This document shows, piece by piece, positions 9,516-19,200 of a stretch of 64,000 nucleotides of DNA. The notes below the pieces were generated by a model that was given only the letters and a program-made list of their open reading frames with translations, had not been told where the DNA came from and did not search any database. The stretch's first letter is position 1, and every line of letters begins with the position of its first letter. This stretch comes from Pseudoxanthomonas sp. SE1 (GTDB lineage: Bacteria > Pseudomonadota > Gammaproteobacteria > Xanthomonadales > Xanthomonadaceae): the NCBI RefSeq assembly GCF_029542205.1, contig NZ_CP113783.1, positions 549,001 to 613,000 on the forward strand, written 5' to 3'. The position numbers and the translations under genes are program-made.

Positions 9516-10817
9516 ATGCCGAACCGAACCGCCGAACGCCTGTTGCGCGCCCTCTATTCGGCGGTGCTGTACGTGTTGACGCCGGTCACCCTGTACCACC
9601 TGATCTGGCGCGGCTTCCGCTACCCGGAATACTTCCAGCGCTGGAACGAGCGCTACGGCAGTTACGACATGCCGGGCAGTCCGGTGGACGTCTGGCTGCA
9701 TGCAGTATCGGTGGGCGAAGTGAACGCCGCCGCACCCGTGGTGAATGCATTGCTCAGGCGCCATCGCGGCCTGCGCCTGCTGATCACCACCATCACGCCC
9801 ACCGGCTCGGAGCGCGTGCAGGCGCTGTGGGGCGATCGCGTGCTGCATGTGTACTCGCCCTACGATCTTCCCGGCGCGGTCGCGCGGTTCCTGCGTCATT
9901 TCCCGCCGCGGCTGGCGCTGATCATGGAGACCGAACTGTGGCCCAGCCTGTTGTTCGGCTGCCATGACCGGAAGGTGCCGGTGTACATCCTCAACGCGCG
10001 TCTTTCAGCGCGTTCCCTGCGCGGCTACAGCGTGTTGCGTCCGCTGATCGCACGCATGCTGCGCACGGTGCGCCGCGTGGCCGCGCAGTCCGGTGACGAT
10101 GCCGCCCGCTTCGTGCAGCTGGGCGCCGCGCCCGAACAGGTACGCGACGTCGGCAATCTGAAGTTCGACATCCCCGTACCGGACACCGTGGCCGACATCG
10201 TCGCCGGTTTCCGCAAACACCTGTCCGCGCAGCGGCGCGTCTGGATCGCCGCGAGCACGCACGAGGATGAAGAGGCGCCGGTGCTCGCCATCCATGCGCG
10301 CTTGCGCAAGCGCTGGCCCGACCTGCTGCTGCTGTGGGCGCCACGCCACCCGGAACGCTTCCCGCGCGTGGTGGACGCCGCGCGCGACGCCGGGTGGACG
10401 GCGGGAACGCGTCGCGCGGACCGCTGGCCGTCCGCCGGCGACGATGTCTTCGTGCTCGACACGCTGGGCGAACTGATGGCGTTCTACGCCTGCGCCGACG
10501 TCGCCTTCGTCGGCGGAAGCCTGCAAGCCATCGGGGGACACAACATGCTGGAGCCGGCTGCCGTCGGCACGCCTGCGGTCACCGGCCCGCACCTGCACAA
10601 CTTCAGCGAGATCTCCCGCCGCCTGAAGGAAGCCGAAGCCCTGGTGATCGCGCCGGACGCGGCGGGGGTAGCGGTCGCCATCGAAGACCTGCTTGCCGAT
10701 GACGCGCGGCGCCACGACATGGCGGGCCGTGGTCGCGCCCTGGTCGAACACGGTCGCGGCGCACTGGCACGCACGCTGGCGATGATCGCGCCGCACCTGC
10801 CGGCCCCGGTGGCATGA
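9516..10817 (+). CDS. waaA: 3-deoxy-D-manno-octulosonic acid (Kdo) transferase
   Basis: A 433-residue inner-membrane glycosyltransferase adding Kdo to lipid IVA, linking lipid A to the core. It has an N-terminal hydrophobic anchor (LYSAVLYVLTPVTLYHLIW), the catalytic glutamate E68 in VSVGEV, a METELWPSLL motif and the C-terminal GGSLQAIGGHNMLEPA CMP-Kdo-binding segment. Length matches the family. The start MPNRTAERLL sits 39 bp from the divergent acyltransferase start. The 3' end overlaps the next gene by an ATGA tetranucleotide. Confidence 0.95.
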   Translation: MPNRTAERLLRALYSAVLYVLTPVTLYHLIWRGFRYPEYFQRWNERYGSYDMPGSPVDVWLHAVSVGEVNAAAPVVNALLRRHRGLRLLITTITPTGSERVQALWGDRVLHVYSPYDLPGAVARFLRHFPPRLALIMETELWPSLLFGCHDRKVPVYILNARLSARSLRGYSVLRPLIARMLRTVRRVAAQSGDDAARFVQLGAAPEQVRDVGNLKFDIPVPDTVADIVAGFRKHLSAQRRVWIAASTHEDEEAPVLAIHARLRKRWPDLLLLWAPRHPERFPRVVDAARDAGWTAGTRRADRWPSAGDDVFVLDTLGELMAFYACADVAFVGGSLQAIGGHNMLEPAAVGTPAVTGPHLHNFSEISRRLKEAEALVIAPDAAGVAVAIEDLLADDARRHDMAGRGRALVEHGRGALARTLAMIAPHLPAPVA

Positions 10818-12034
10818 ACGGCGTTGCGCCGCGCGCGCTGGCCGGCGTTCGCGTACTGGATCTGACGCGCGTGCTTGCCGGGCCATGGAGCACGCAGGTG
10901 CTCGCGGACCTCGGCGCAGATGTCATCAAGGTTGAACGGCCGGGCAGTGGCGACGATACGCGTGGATGGGGGCCGCCCTTCCTGCGCGACGCAGCGGGGA
11001 ACGAAACCGCAGAGTCCGCGTATTTCCTGTGCGCGAATCGCAACAAGCGCTCGCTGACGGTGGACATCTCCACCGACGATGGCCAGGCCATCATCCGGCG
11101 GCTTGCGATGCAAAGCGATGTGCTGGTGGAGAACTTCAAGGTCGGCGACATGGCGCGATACGGGCTGGATGCCGCGACGCTGCGCGCCGCCAATCCGCGC
11201 CTGGTGTACTGCTCGATCACCGGCTTCGGCCAGGACGGTCCCTATGCGCAGCGCGCGGGTTACGACTTTGCCGTGCAGGGGCTCGGTGGCCTGATGGGCG
11301 TCACCGGCGCCGCGGAGGGCGAGCCCCAGAAGGTCGGCGTGGCGGTGGCGGACCTGTTCACCGGTCTGTACGCCACCGTCGCCATCCTCGCCGCGCTGCG
11401 CCATCGCGATGCCACGGGCGAAGGGCAGGTGATAGACATGGCCTTGCTGGACGCACAGGTCGCGATGCTGGCCAATCTGGGCAGCCACTACCTGGTCGGT
11501 GGCGAAGTGCCGCCACGGCAGGGCAACGCGCACGCCAACATCGTGCCGTACCAGGTATTCTCGGTGGCCGACGGTCACATCATCGTCGCCGTCGGCAATG
11601 ATCGCCAGTTCGCGCGCCTGTGCGACCTGCTGGATGAACCTGCACTCGCCGATGACGCGCGATTCACGACGAATGCGCAACGCGTGCGGCATCGTCATAT
11701 GCTCGTGCCGATGCTGCAGGCGTGCTTTCTGCAGCGCGACCGGCATGCATGGCTGTCGTTGCTTGAAGCCGCCGGCATTCCGTGTGGCCCGGTCAATGAC
11801 CTTGCCGACGTGTTCGCCGATCCGCAGGTGCAGATGCGTGGCATGGTCGTCGAAGCCGCGCATCCGTTGGCCGGCGCGGTGCCGCTGGTGGGCAGTCCGA
11901 TCAAGTTGTCGGTGACGGCGGTGCAACCGCCGCGCGCGCCGCCGATGCTCGGGCAGCATACCGACAGCGTATTGCGCGAAGCCGGCTTCAGCGAAGGCGA
12001 GATCGCGGCGCTGCGGTCTCGCGGCGCAGTCTGA
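10814..12034 (+). CDS. CaiB/BaiF-family (family III) CoA-transferase
   Basis: A 406-residue family III CoA-transferase. The N terminus VRVLDLTRVLAGPWSTQVLADLG and the following DVIKVERPGSGDDTR are the family signature. The catalytic aspartate that forms the acyl-anhydride is D213 in DMALLDAQV. Such enzymes move CoA between organic acids such as formate/oxalate, carnitine or succinate; nothing here fixes the acid. The ATG overlaps the waaA stop (ATGA), so it is translationally coupled to Kdo transferase although no direct pathway link is known. Confidence 0.9.
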   Translation: MNGVAPRALAGVRVLDLTRVLAGPWSTQVLADLGADVIKVERPGSGDDTRGWGPPFLRDAAGNETAESAYFLCANRNKRSLTVDISTDDGQAIIRRLAMQSDVLVENFKVGDMARYGLDAATLRAANPRLVYCSITGFGQDGPYAQRAGYDFAVQGLGGLMGVTGAAEGEPQKVGVAVADLFTGLYATVAILAALRHRDATGEGQVIDMALLDAQVAMLANLGSHYLVGGEVPPRQGNAHANIVPYQVFSVADGHIIVAVGNDRQFARLCDLLDEPALADDARFTTNAQRVRHRHMLVPMLQACFLQRDRHAWLSLLEAAGIPCGPVNDLADVFADPQVQMRGMVVEAAHPLAGAVPLVGSPIKLSVTAVQPPRAPPMLGQHTDSVLREAGFSEGEIAALRSRGAV

Positions 12035-12042
12035 GTTTCGAT

Positions 12043-12138
12043 TGTAGGAGCGACGTAAGTCGCGACCGCACGCCCGAACGACATCGGAATCTGCATGGAG
12101 ACGGATGATTCCCGGTCGCGACTTACGTCGCTCCTACA
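12043..12138. repeat. REP-like inverted pair, GTAGGAGCGACGTAAGTC family
   Basis: Two 25-bp arms (12043-12067 and 12114-12138) are perfect reverse complements separated by 46 bp. Each arm holds its own small hairpin, GCGAC-GTAA-GTCGC, and opens with GTAGGAGC. Such dispersed elements are common between genes in Xanthomonadaceae. A related pair occurs at 56734-56802. Confidence 0.85.
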
Positions 12139-12155
12139 GGAAATCTGAGGCCTGA

Positions 12156-12191
12156 AACGACAACGGCGAGCCGAAGCCCGCCGTTGTCGTT
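12156..12191 (-). terminator. Hairpin terminator after the TolC-like gene
   Basis: Perfect 13-bp arms AACGACAACGGCG and CGCCGTTGTCGTT around a 10-nt loop, 20 bp past the stop codon of the minus-strand porin gene. The T tract is short (TTTC), so it may work in either direction. Confidence 0.65.
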
Positions 12192-12210
12192 GCGCCAGGG
12201 GCGCGGGGGA

Positions 12211-13557
12211 TTACTGCGAAACGGGCTGCGACGAGAGGCGCGCTTCGGCGTCGGCGGTCAGCAGGCGGTTCACGTCCTGCACGTCGGCGCCGTCCAGCGT
12301 GCCGGCGGCCTGCTCCAGCAGCAGGCGGTTCTGCAGGAAGTTGTAGCGCGCCTGCGCGTACTCCACCTGCGCCTGGAACAGCGTGCGCTGGTTCTGCAGC
12401 ACGTCCAGCACGGTGCGGGTGCCGACTTCCAGACCGACCTGCGAGGCATCCAGCGCGCTCTGCGCGGAGACCACCGCCAGGCGACGGGCTTCCACTTCGC
12501 TGACGCCGGCGACCAGTGCCTGGTAGGCATTGCTGGTGTTGCGGATCAGTGCGCGGCGGGTCTGCTCCAGGCCATCCGACGCGCGATCACGCTGGGCCAG
12601 CGCCTGGCGCACGCCGGACTGGGTGGCGCCACCCGAGAAGATCGGCACGGTCAGGGTCACGCCCCAGCTATAGCCCTCGCCATCCTGCGACAACGTGCCC
12701 GGCACGCTGTCCCAGTCGGTGCCGTTGTTGTAGGCGCCGCGGAAGTCCAACGTGGGATAGTGGCCCGCGCGGGCGCTGGAGACACCATGCTGTGCGGACT
12801 CCAGCGAGTATTCCGCCGACTTGAGATCGGGGTTCTGTTCCAGCGCGCGATCGACCCAGGACTGGGCGTTCTGCTCGGCCGGCAGTTCCGGGCGGAAGTC
12901 GTCCGGCAGACCCTTCAGTCCGCTGATCGGCTGACCGGTGATCTCGGCCAGCGCACGGTAGCTGTCGTCCAGGGAGTTGCGGGCCAGGATGGTGTTGGCG
13001 CGCGCGCTGTCGTACTGGGCCCGGGCTTCATGCACGTCGGTGATCGGCGCCAGGCCCACGTCGAGGCGCTTCTGCGCGTAATCGAACTGCTTCTTCGACG
13101 CGGCTTCGTTGGTTTCGGCGGCCGCCAGCGACTCGATGCCGATCAGCACGTTGAAATACGCGGCCGAGGTGCGGGTGATCAGCTCGTTGTTCGCCGAGGC
13201 CAGGTCGTAGTCGGCGGCCTGGCTGATGGCGCGCTGGCCACGCAGGTTGGCGATGCGGCTCCAGTCGAAGATCGTCTGGCTGACCGAGGCGCCGTAGCTG
13301 CGGCTCTTGCCGTCGCCCGTCGGGCTGCCCGGACGGCTGCTATGGGTAAGCTCGTAACCCGCGCTGCCGGTGACCTGAGGCAGCAGCGCCGCACGTGCCT
13401 GCACCGCGCCTTCCTTGTCGAACAGGCGGGTGGATTCGGCGATGGACAGCTGAGGGTCGCCTGTGCGCGCCAGCTCATAGGTCTGCATCAGGTCGGTGGC
13501 GCCGGCCGCGGACGGCAGGGCCAGGGCGAGCGCTAGTGCGAGGGGGCGACGGCTCAT
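12211..13557 (-). CDS. tolC: TolC-family outer membrane channel protein
   Basis: A 448-residue outer membrane efflux protein. The signal peptide MSRRPLALALALALPSAAGA precedes TDLMQTYELARTGDPQL, the usual TolC start. Two outer-membrane-efflux repeats follow, rich in coiled-coil heptads. It forms the trimeric exit duct for RND or type I exporters. The start was chosen for the signal peptide and the AAGGA ribosome site 7 nt upstream, against a longer frame. It lies 20 bp downstream of the methyltransferase gene in the same direction. It may serve the RND pump encoded 2 kb away, which lacks its own channel gene. Confidence 0.92.
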   Translation of the reverse strand: MSRRPLALALALALPSAAGATDLMQTYELARTGDPQLSIAESTRLFDKEGAVQARAALLPQVTGSAGYELTHSSRPGSPTGDGKSRSYGASVSQTIFDWSRIANLRGQRAISQAADYDLASANNELITRTSAAYFNVLIGIESLAAAETNEAASKKQFDYAQKRLDVGLAPITDVHEARAQYDSARANTILARNSLDDSYRALAEITGQPISGLKGLPDDFRPELPAEQNAQSWVDRALEQNPDLKSAEYSLESAQHGVSSARAGHYPTLDFRGAYNNGTDWDSVPGTLSQDGEGYSWGVTLTVPIFSGGATQSGVRQALAQRDRASDGLEQTRRALIRNTSNAYQALVAGVSEVEARRLAVVSAQSALDASQVGLEVGTRTVLDVLQNQRTLFQAQVEYAQARYNFLQNRLLLEQAAGTLDGADVQDVNRLLTADAEARLSSQPVSQ

Positions 13558-13577
13558 GCGGGTTCCTTTTTTAATCT

Positions 13578-14246
13578 TCAGAAGACGAACTGGGGCGCCG
13601 GCGCGGCGCCGACCAGGTAGGGGAGGTCGGTTTCGAACAACGATTCGATGCGTGGGCCGTTGACATCGTTGACGTGCAGCACGGCTTCCATCACCGGCGA
13701 CGTGCCGCGCACGACGAACAGGCGGCCACCGGGGCGCAGCCATTGCACGAAGCGGGCAGGCACGCTGGCCATGGCACCGGTCACGCAGATCACGTCGAAG
13801 CGGCGGTCGGTGTCCCACGTCAGCGCGTCGACGGTGTCGATGCGGATGTTGCTGCCCAGGCCGGCAGCGTCGAGACGGGCGCGCGCGGCTTCGGCGAATT
13901 CGGGGTGGATTTCCAGACTGACCACCTCGCGCGCCAGGTGGCCCAGGCAGGCGGTCAGGTACCCGCTGCCGGTGCCGATTTCCAGCACGTCCTCATCGGA
14001 CTGCGGCTTCAGCGCCTGCAGGGTGCGGCCCTCGACGACGGGCTTCATCATCGACTGGCCGTGGCCCAGCGGCAGCTCCAGGTCCGCATACGCCAGCGCG
14101 CGGTGCGAGTCCGCCACGAAGGCCTCGCGCGGCAACGTGGCCAGCGCTTCCAGCACGCGTGCGTCCAGCACGTCCCAGGGACGTACCTGCTGCTCGACCA
14201 TGTTTTCGCGGGCCTGGGTGTAGTTGATCGTCATGGGGGTGGTCAT
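13578..14246 (-). CDS. Protein-L-isoaspartate O-methyltransferase-like protein
   Basis: A 222-residue SAM-dependent methyltransferase of the Pcm family: MVEQQVRPWDVLD near the N terminus, then motif I VLEIGTGSGYLTACL. The family repairs isoaspartyl residues in aged proteins, but proteins of this subgroup, often coupled to tolC, lack experimental proof. The region that carries the canonical substrate serine in true Pcm reads GHGQSMMKP, close to the consensus GxGQTIS but altered. A second in-frame ATG five codons in (MTINYTQ) is an alternative start. It is probably the first gene of a two-gene operon with tolC. Confidence 0.85.
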   Translation of the reverse strand: MTTPMTINYTQARENMVEQQVRPWDVLDARVLEALATLPREAFVADSHRALAYADLELPLGHGQSMMKPVVEGRTLQALKPQSDEDVLEIGTGSGYLTACLGHLAREVVSLEIHPEFAEAARARLDAAGLGSNIRIDTVDALTWDTDRRFDVICVTGAMASVPARFVQWLRPGGRLFVVRGTSPVMEAVLHVNDVNGPRIESLFETDLPYLVGAAPAPQFVF

Positions 14247-14381
14247 CCGACGCAGGGGGCTGGGCCCGGCATTTTACCGGGCTGGCTCGGTCCGCGCTGG
14301 GCAAGGATCGGGGCAGCCGCCATGGCCGACGCAGTGCCGGAAGTCATCGCGACCTCCGACGCGCAGGGCTGGCCTTCAGCT

Positions 14382-15053
14382 TCAGCGCCGGCCATAGGCC
14401 CTCAGGAACATGTCCACGGTGGCATCGATGTGCCGCCGGGTGTCGGTCTGGCCGGGCTGGCTGCACAGGCCGCATGTCATGCGGGCATGCACTTCGCCCT
14501 TGATCAGGGTGAAGAACTGGATGGACGCGGTCGCCACATCGGGGATGTCCAGCTCGCCCTTGGCCACCTGTGCCTGCAGCAGCGCCGCAAAGGCGTCATG
14601 GGTGCGCTGTGGGCCGGCTTCCCAGAAGGTCTGCTTGAGTTTGTCGTCGATGTTGCCGGGGACCATCATCATGCGATGCGTGCTGATGGCCTCTTCGCTG
14701 GTGATCAACGCGAAGAAAGCCTGCGCGATCGCCTTCAGCTGGTCGCGCAGCGAGCCCTTCAGCTCGATCTGGAACAGCGTGTCAGGGAGCATTTCCTCGC
14801 ACTTGGCCTGCACGGCTGCGGCGAACAGGGCGTCCTTGTCGCCGAAATGACTGTAGACCGTCAGTTTGGAGACCCCCGCCTCGGCGGCGATCTGGTCCAT
14901 GCTGACGCCGTTGAAACCCTCGCGCGCGAACAATTGCTTGGCGGCCTCCAGGATCGCGGCGCGCTTGCCGAGATCCTTCGGGCGGCCGGGACCGCTGGTG
15001 GCGGCCTTGGCGGGGGACTTGCGACGGCTGGCGGAAGGGGGCGGACTGACCAT
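14382..15053 (-). CDS. TetR/AcrR-family transcriptional repressor of the adjacent RND pump
   Basis: A 223-residue regulator. After a basic, proline-rich N-terminal tail, the helix-turn-helix covers about residues 30-75 (ILEAAKQLFAREGFNGVSMD, then AGVSKLTVYSHFGDKDALF). The C-terminal ligand domain resembles the AefR-like type. The gene is divergent from the adaptor and pump genes, the standard arrangement for a local repressor released by a pump substrate. The inducer is not predictable. Two cysteines sit in TCGLCSQPG near the C terminus. Confidence 0.9.
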   Translation of the reverse strand: MVSPPPSASRRKSPAKAATSGPGRPKDLGKRAAILEAAKQLFAREGFNGVSMDQIAAEAGVSKLTVYSHFGDKDALFAAAVQAKCEEMLPDTLFQIELKGSLRDQLKAIAQAFFALITSEEAISTHRMMMVPGNIDDKLKQTFWEAGPQRTHDAFAALLQAQVAKGELDIPDVATASIQFFTLIKGEVHARMTCGLCSQPGQTDTRRHIDATVDMFLRAYGRR

Positions 15054-15060
15054 GTCGTAA

Positions 15061-15108
15061 TACTAGACTACTCGGTTCGATATTTATACTATACCGCCAA
15101 GTCTACTA
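15061..15108. promoter_or_regulatory. Divergent promoter/operator between the TetR gene and the RND operon
   Basis: An imperfect inverted repeat TACTAGACTA (15061-15070) and AAGTCTACTA (15099-15108), matching at 8 of 10 positions, flanks an AT-rich core holding a -10-like TATACT at 15085-15090. This is AT-rich in an otherwise GC-rich region. It is a likely TetR operator overlapping both promoters; binding is inferred. Confidence 0.45.
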
Positions 15109-15132
15109 ATTGAAGTCGTCATGGAGCGGTGT

Positions 15133-16272
15133 ATGCGCCATATGCGCTGGAACGGAGTGTTCGGAGTCGTGCTGCTCGGTCTTGCCGCGTGCAGTGCGGA
15201 GCAGCCTGTGGAGTCGCCGCGTCCCGCGCTGGTGGTCCACCCCGGCGGTGGCGCCGAGGCCGCGCTGTCGGCGTACGCCGGCGAAGTGCGCGCACGTGAG
15301 GAGAGTCCGCTGTCGTTCCGTGTCGGCGGCAACCTCGTGCGACGCAACGTCGATGCCGGCGCCCGCGTGCAGAAGGGCGAAGTGCTCGCGCTGCTGGATC
15401 CGGGCGACTTCGCGCTGCAGGCACAGGCTGCGCAGGCGCAGCTTGCCGCGGCCGAGGCCGACCTCGTCCGCGCGCGCGGCGACCGCGACCGCTACGCCAA
15501 GCTGGTCGGCGACAGGTTGATCAGCCAGTCGGCGTACGACGCGCAGGTGGCCGCGTACAAGGCAGCCGAAGGCCAGGCGCGTGCCGCACGTGCGCAGATG
15601 GACGTGATGCGCAACCAGGAAGGCTATTCGCAATTGCGCGCGCCGCGCGACGGCGTGATCGCCAGTCGCCAGGCCGAAGCCGGGCAGGTGGTCGCGGCGG
15701 GGCAGACCGTCTTCACCCTGGCCGCCGACGGCGGCCGCGAAGTAGCCATAGGCCTGCCGGAGAACCGCATCCGTGAGTTCAGCGTGGGCCAGCCGGTGAT
15801 GGTCGAACTGTGGAATGCGCCCGGCCAGCGCCTGCCCGGCACCCTCCGTGAGATCGCGCCTGCGGCCGACGCGCAGACGCGCACCTATGCCGCGCGCGTC
15901 AGCCTGGTGGGCGACGCGCAGCAACAGGTCGAACTGGGACAGAGCGCGCGCGTGTATGTGCAGGAGAACGGCAGCAAGGCCGCATTGAAGCTGCCGTTGT
16001 CTGCCATCCAGCGCGGGAATGAGGGCAGGACCACGGTGTGGATCGTCGATCCTGCGACCGGCAAGGTGCGGGCGCAGGCGGTGCAACTGGGGCGGTATGG
16101 CGAAGCCTCGGTGCCGGTACTGGGCGGGGTGAAGGCCAGCGACTGGGTCGTTGCGGCCGGCGGACATCTCCTGCGCGAAGGCCAGACCGTGGTGCCGGTG
16201 GACCGCAACAACCGCCCGCTCCGGGTCGCCGCGGGTGGCGATGCGGCCAATATCGCATCGCGCCCGGAGTAA
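15133..16272 (+). CDS. RND efflux periplasmic adaptor (membrane fusion protein), lipoprotein
   Basis: About 379 residues with a lipoprotein signal peptide ending in the lipobox LAAC. A biotinyl-lipoyl-like domain is split around an alpha-hairpin: LSFRVGGNLVRRNVDAGARV, then a coiled coil rich in Ala/Gln, then YSQLRAPRDGVI. A beta-barrel and membrane-proximal domain complete the family layout. It would bridge the inner-membrane pump and an outer channel. The ATG at 15133 was preferred because GGAG lies 6 nt upstream; ATG at 15121 or 15142 is possible. The pump gene begins 4 bp after the stop. Confidence 0.9.
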   Translation: MRHMRWNGVFGVVLLGLAACSAEQPVESPRPALVVHPGGGAEAALSAYAGEVRAREESPLSFRVGGNLVRRNVDAGARVQKGEVLALLDPGDFALQAQAAQAQLAAAEADLVRARGDRDRYAKLVGDRLISQSAYDAQVAAYKAAEGQARAARAQMDVMRNQEGYSQLRAPRDGVIASRQAEAGQVVAAGQTVFTLAADGGREVAIGLPENRIREFSVGQPVMVELWNAPGQRLPGTLREIAPAADAQTRTYAARVSLVGDAQQQVELGQSARVYVQENGSKAALKLPLSAIQRGNEGRTTVWIVDPATGKVRAQAVQLGRYGEASVPVLGGVKASDWVVAAGGHLLREGQTVVPVDRNNRPLRVAAGGDAANIASRPE

Positions 16273-16276
16273 CGGC

Positions 16277-19200
16277 ATGCGCCGCTTCAACCTTTCCGAG
16301 TGGGCACTGACCAACCGCAGCCTGGTGCTGTTCCTGATGATCCTGCTGGGCATCATCGGCGCGTGGTCCTACAAGCACCTGGGCCAGTCCGAGGATCCAC
16401 CGTTCACCTTCAAGGCGATGGTCGTGCGAACGGTATGGCCGGGCGCGACCGCCGAGGAAGTCTCGCAGCAGGTGACCGAGCGCATCGAGAAGGCGCTGAT
16501 GACCACCGGCAACTACGAGTTCATCCGCTCGTACTCGCGTCCCGGTGAATCGCAGGTGATCTTCATGGCGCGCGATTCCATGAAGTCGAAGGAAATTCCC
16601 GATCTCTGGTACCAGGTGCGCAAGAAGGTCGGCGACATTCGCGCCACGCTGCCGAGCGGCGTGATCGGTCCGTTCTTCAACGACGAATTCGGCGATACGT
16701 TCGGCAACATCTATGCGCTCACCGGCGATGGCTTCGACTACGCGGTGATGAAGGACTATGCCGACCGGATCCAGCTGGAACTGCAGCGGGTGGACGACGT
16801 CGGCAAGGTCGAACTGGTCGGCCTGCAGGACGAGAAGATCTGGATCGAGCTGTCCAACACCAAGCTGGCCACGCTCGGGATTCCGTTGAGCGCGGTCCAG
16901 CAGGCGCTGGAAGAACAGAATGCGATGACGCCGGCAGGCTTCTTCGAAACGGCGAGCGATCGCGTGCAGTTGCGGGTGAGCGGCGAATTCAGTTCGGTGG
17001 ACGAGATACGGGAATTCCCGATCCACGCCGGTGGCCGCACGGTGAAGCTGGGCGACATCGCGGAGATCAAGCGCGGCTTCGCCGATCCCGCCGCGCCGCG
17101 CATGCGTTTCATGGGCCAGCCCGGCATCGGCATCGCGGTGGCGATGAAGGACGGCGGCGACATCCTCAAGCTCGGGGAAACGCTCGAGACCGAATTCCAG
17201 CGCCTGCAGAAGACTCTGCCTCTGGGCATGGAACTGCGCAAGGTGTCGGACCAGCCGGCCGCGGTGGAAGAGTCCGTCGGCGAATTCGTGCGCGTGCTCG
17301 CTGAAGCGGTGATCATCGTGCTGCTGGTGAGCTTCTTTTCGCTGGGCATGCGTACCGGCCTGGTGGTGGCGGTGTCGATTCCGCTGGTGCTGGCGATGAC
17401 GTTCGCGGTGATGCACTACTTCGGCATCGGCCTGCACAAGATCTCGCTGGGCGCGCTGGTGCTGGCGCTGGGCCTGCTGGTGGACGATGCGATCATCGCG
17501 GTGGAGATGATGGCCATCAAGATGGAGCAGGGCTTCGACCGCTTGAAGGCGGCCAGCTTCGCCTATGAATCGACGGCGTTCCCGATGCTCACCGGCACGC
17601 TGGTGACTGCGGCCGGCTTCCTCCCGATCGCCACGGCCGCATCGAGCACGGGCGAGTACACGCGTTCGCTGTTCCAGGTGGTGACCATCGCGCTGGTGGT
17701 GTCGTGGATCGCCGCCGTGCTGTTCATCCCCTACCTGGGCGACAAGATGCTGCCCGACCTTGGCAATCCGCAACCGCCGAAACCGGGTTCGCTCGCAGCG
17801 CGTTGGCATGGGTTCCGCGCGCGACTGGCCGATCGCTGGCCGCAGTACGCTGCGATGCTGGCGCCGAAGCCGCACGACGCGCACGACCACAATCCGTACC
17901 AGACGCCGTTCTACCAGCGGTTCCGTGGCTGGCTGGCGTTCTGCCTGCGTCGTCGCTGGCTGGTGATCGGCATCACCGTCGCGGCGTTCGTCGCGTCGAT
18001 CGCGCTGTTCCGCTTCGTGCCGCAGCAGTTCTTCCCGGATTCGGTGCGCCCGGAGCTGATGGTGGACCTGGAACTGGCCGAGGGCAGTTCGCTGAAGTCC
18101 ACCGATGCGCAGGCGCGCAAGCTGGAAAAACTGCTGGCCACGCGCGAGGGCATCCAGAACTACGTGGCCTACATCGGCACCGGTTCGCCGCGCTTCTACC
18201 TGCCGCTGGACCAGCAATTGCCGCAGGCGAACTTCTCGCAGTTCGTCGTGCTGACGGATGATGCGGAAGCGCGCGAGGACGTGCGCCGCTGGCTGATCGA
18301 CGAGGTCGGCCCGCAGTTCCCCGAACTGCAGTTCCGCGTGACCCGGCTGGAGAACGGGCCGCCGGTGGGTTATCCGGTGCAGTTCCGCGTCTCCGGCGAA
18401 CACGTCGACCGCGCGCAGGCCATCGCGCGACAGGTGGCGGAGAAGGTGCGGGCAAACCCGCACGTCACCAACGTCAACCTGGACTGGAGCGAGCCCAGCA
18501 AGATCGTGCGTCTGGAAATCGACCAGGATCGCGCGCGCGCGCTGGGCGTCAGCACGGCGCAGGTTTCGCATTTCCTGTCGGGTTCGCTGTCGGGCCTGAG
18601 CGTGAGCACCTATCGTGAAGGCAACGAGCTGGTCGAGATCCTGTTGCGGGGACCTGACGAAGAGCGCGCCCGCCTGGACCTGCTGGGCAGCCTGGCCGTG
18701 CCGACCAGCAATGGCGGCAGCGTGCCGCTGTCGCAGGTCGCCAACCTGGAGTATGCGTTCGAGGACGGCATCATCTGGCATCGTGACCGCCTGCCGACGG
18801 TCACCGTGCGCGCCGACATCCGCAATGACGATGTGACACCGCCCACGGTGGTGCAGCAGATCCTGCCGACGCTGGATGGCATCCGTGCCGATCTGCCGCA
18901 GGGCTATCTGCTGGAGACCGGTGGTACGGTGGAGGACTCCGGGCGTGGCCAGAAGTCGATCGCGGCCGGCATGCCGCTGTTCCTGCTGGCGGTGACCACG
19001 CTGCTGATGCTGCAGTTGCGCAGCTTCTCGCGCGTGGCGCTGGTGCTGCTGACGGCGCCGCTGGGCCTGATCGGCGTGACGTTGGCGCTGCTGGTGTTCC
19101 GGGTACCGTTCGGCTTCGTCGCCATGCTGGGCACCATCGCGCTGGCCGGCATGATCATGCGCAACTCGGTGATCCTGGTGGATCAGATCGACCAGGACAT

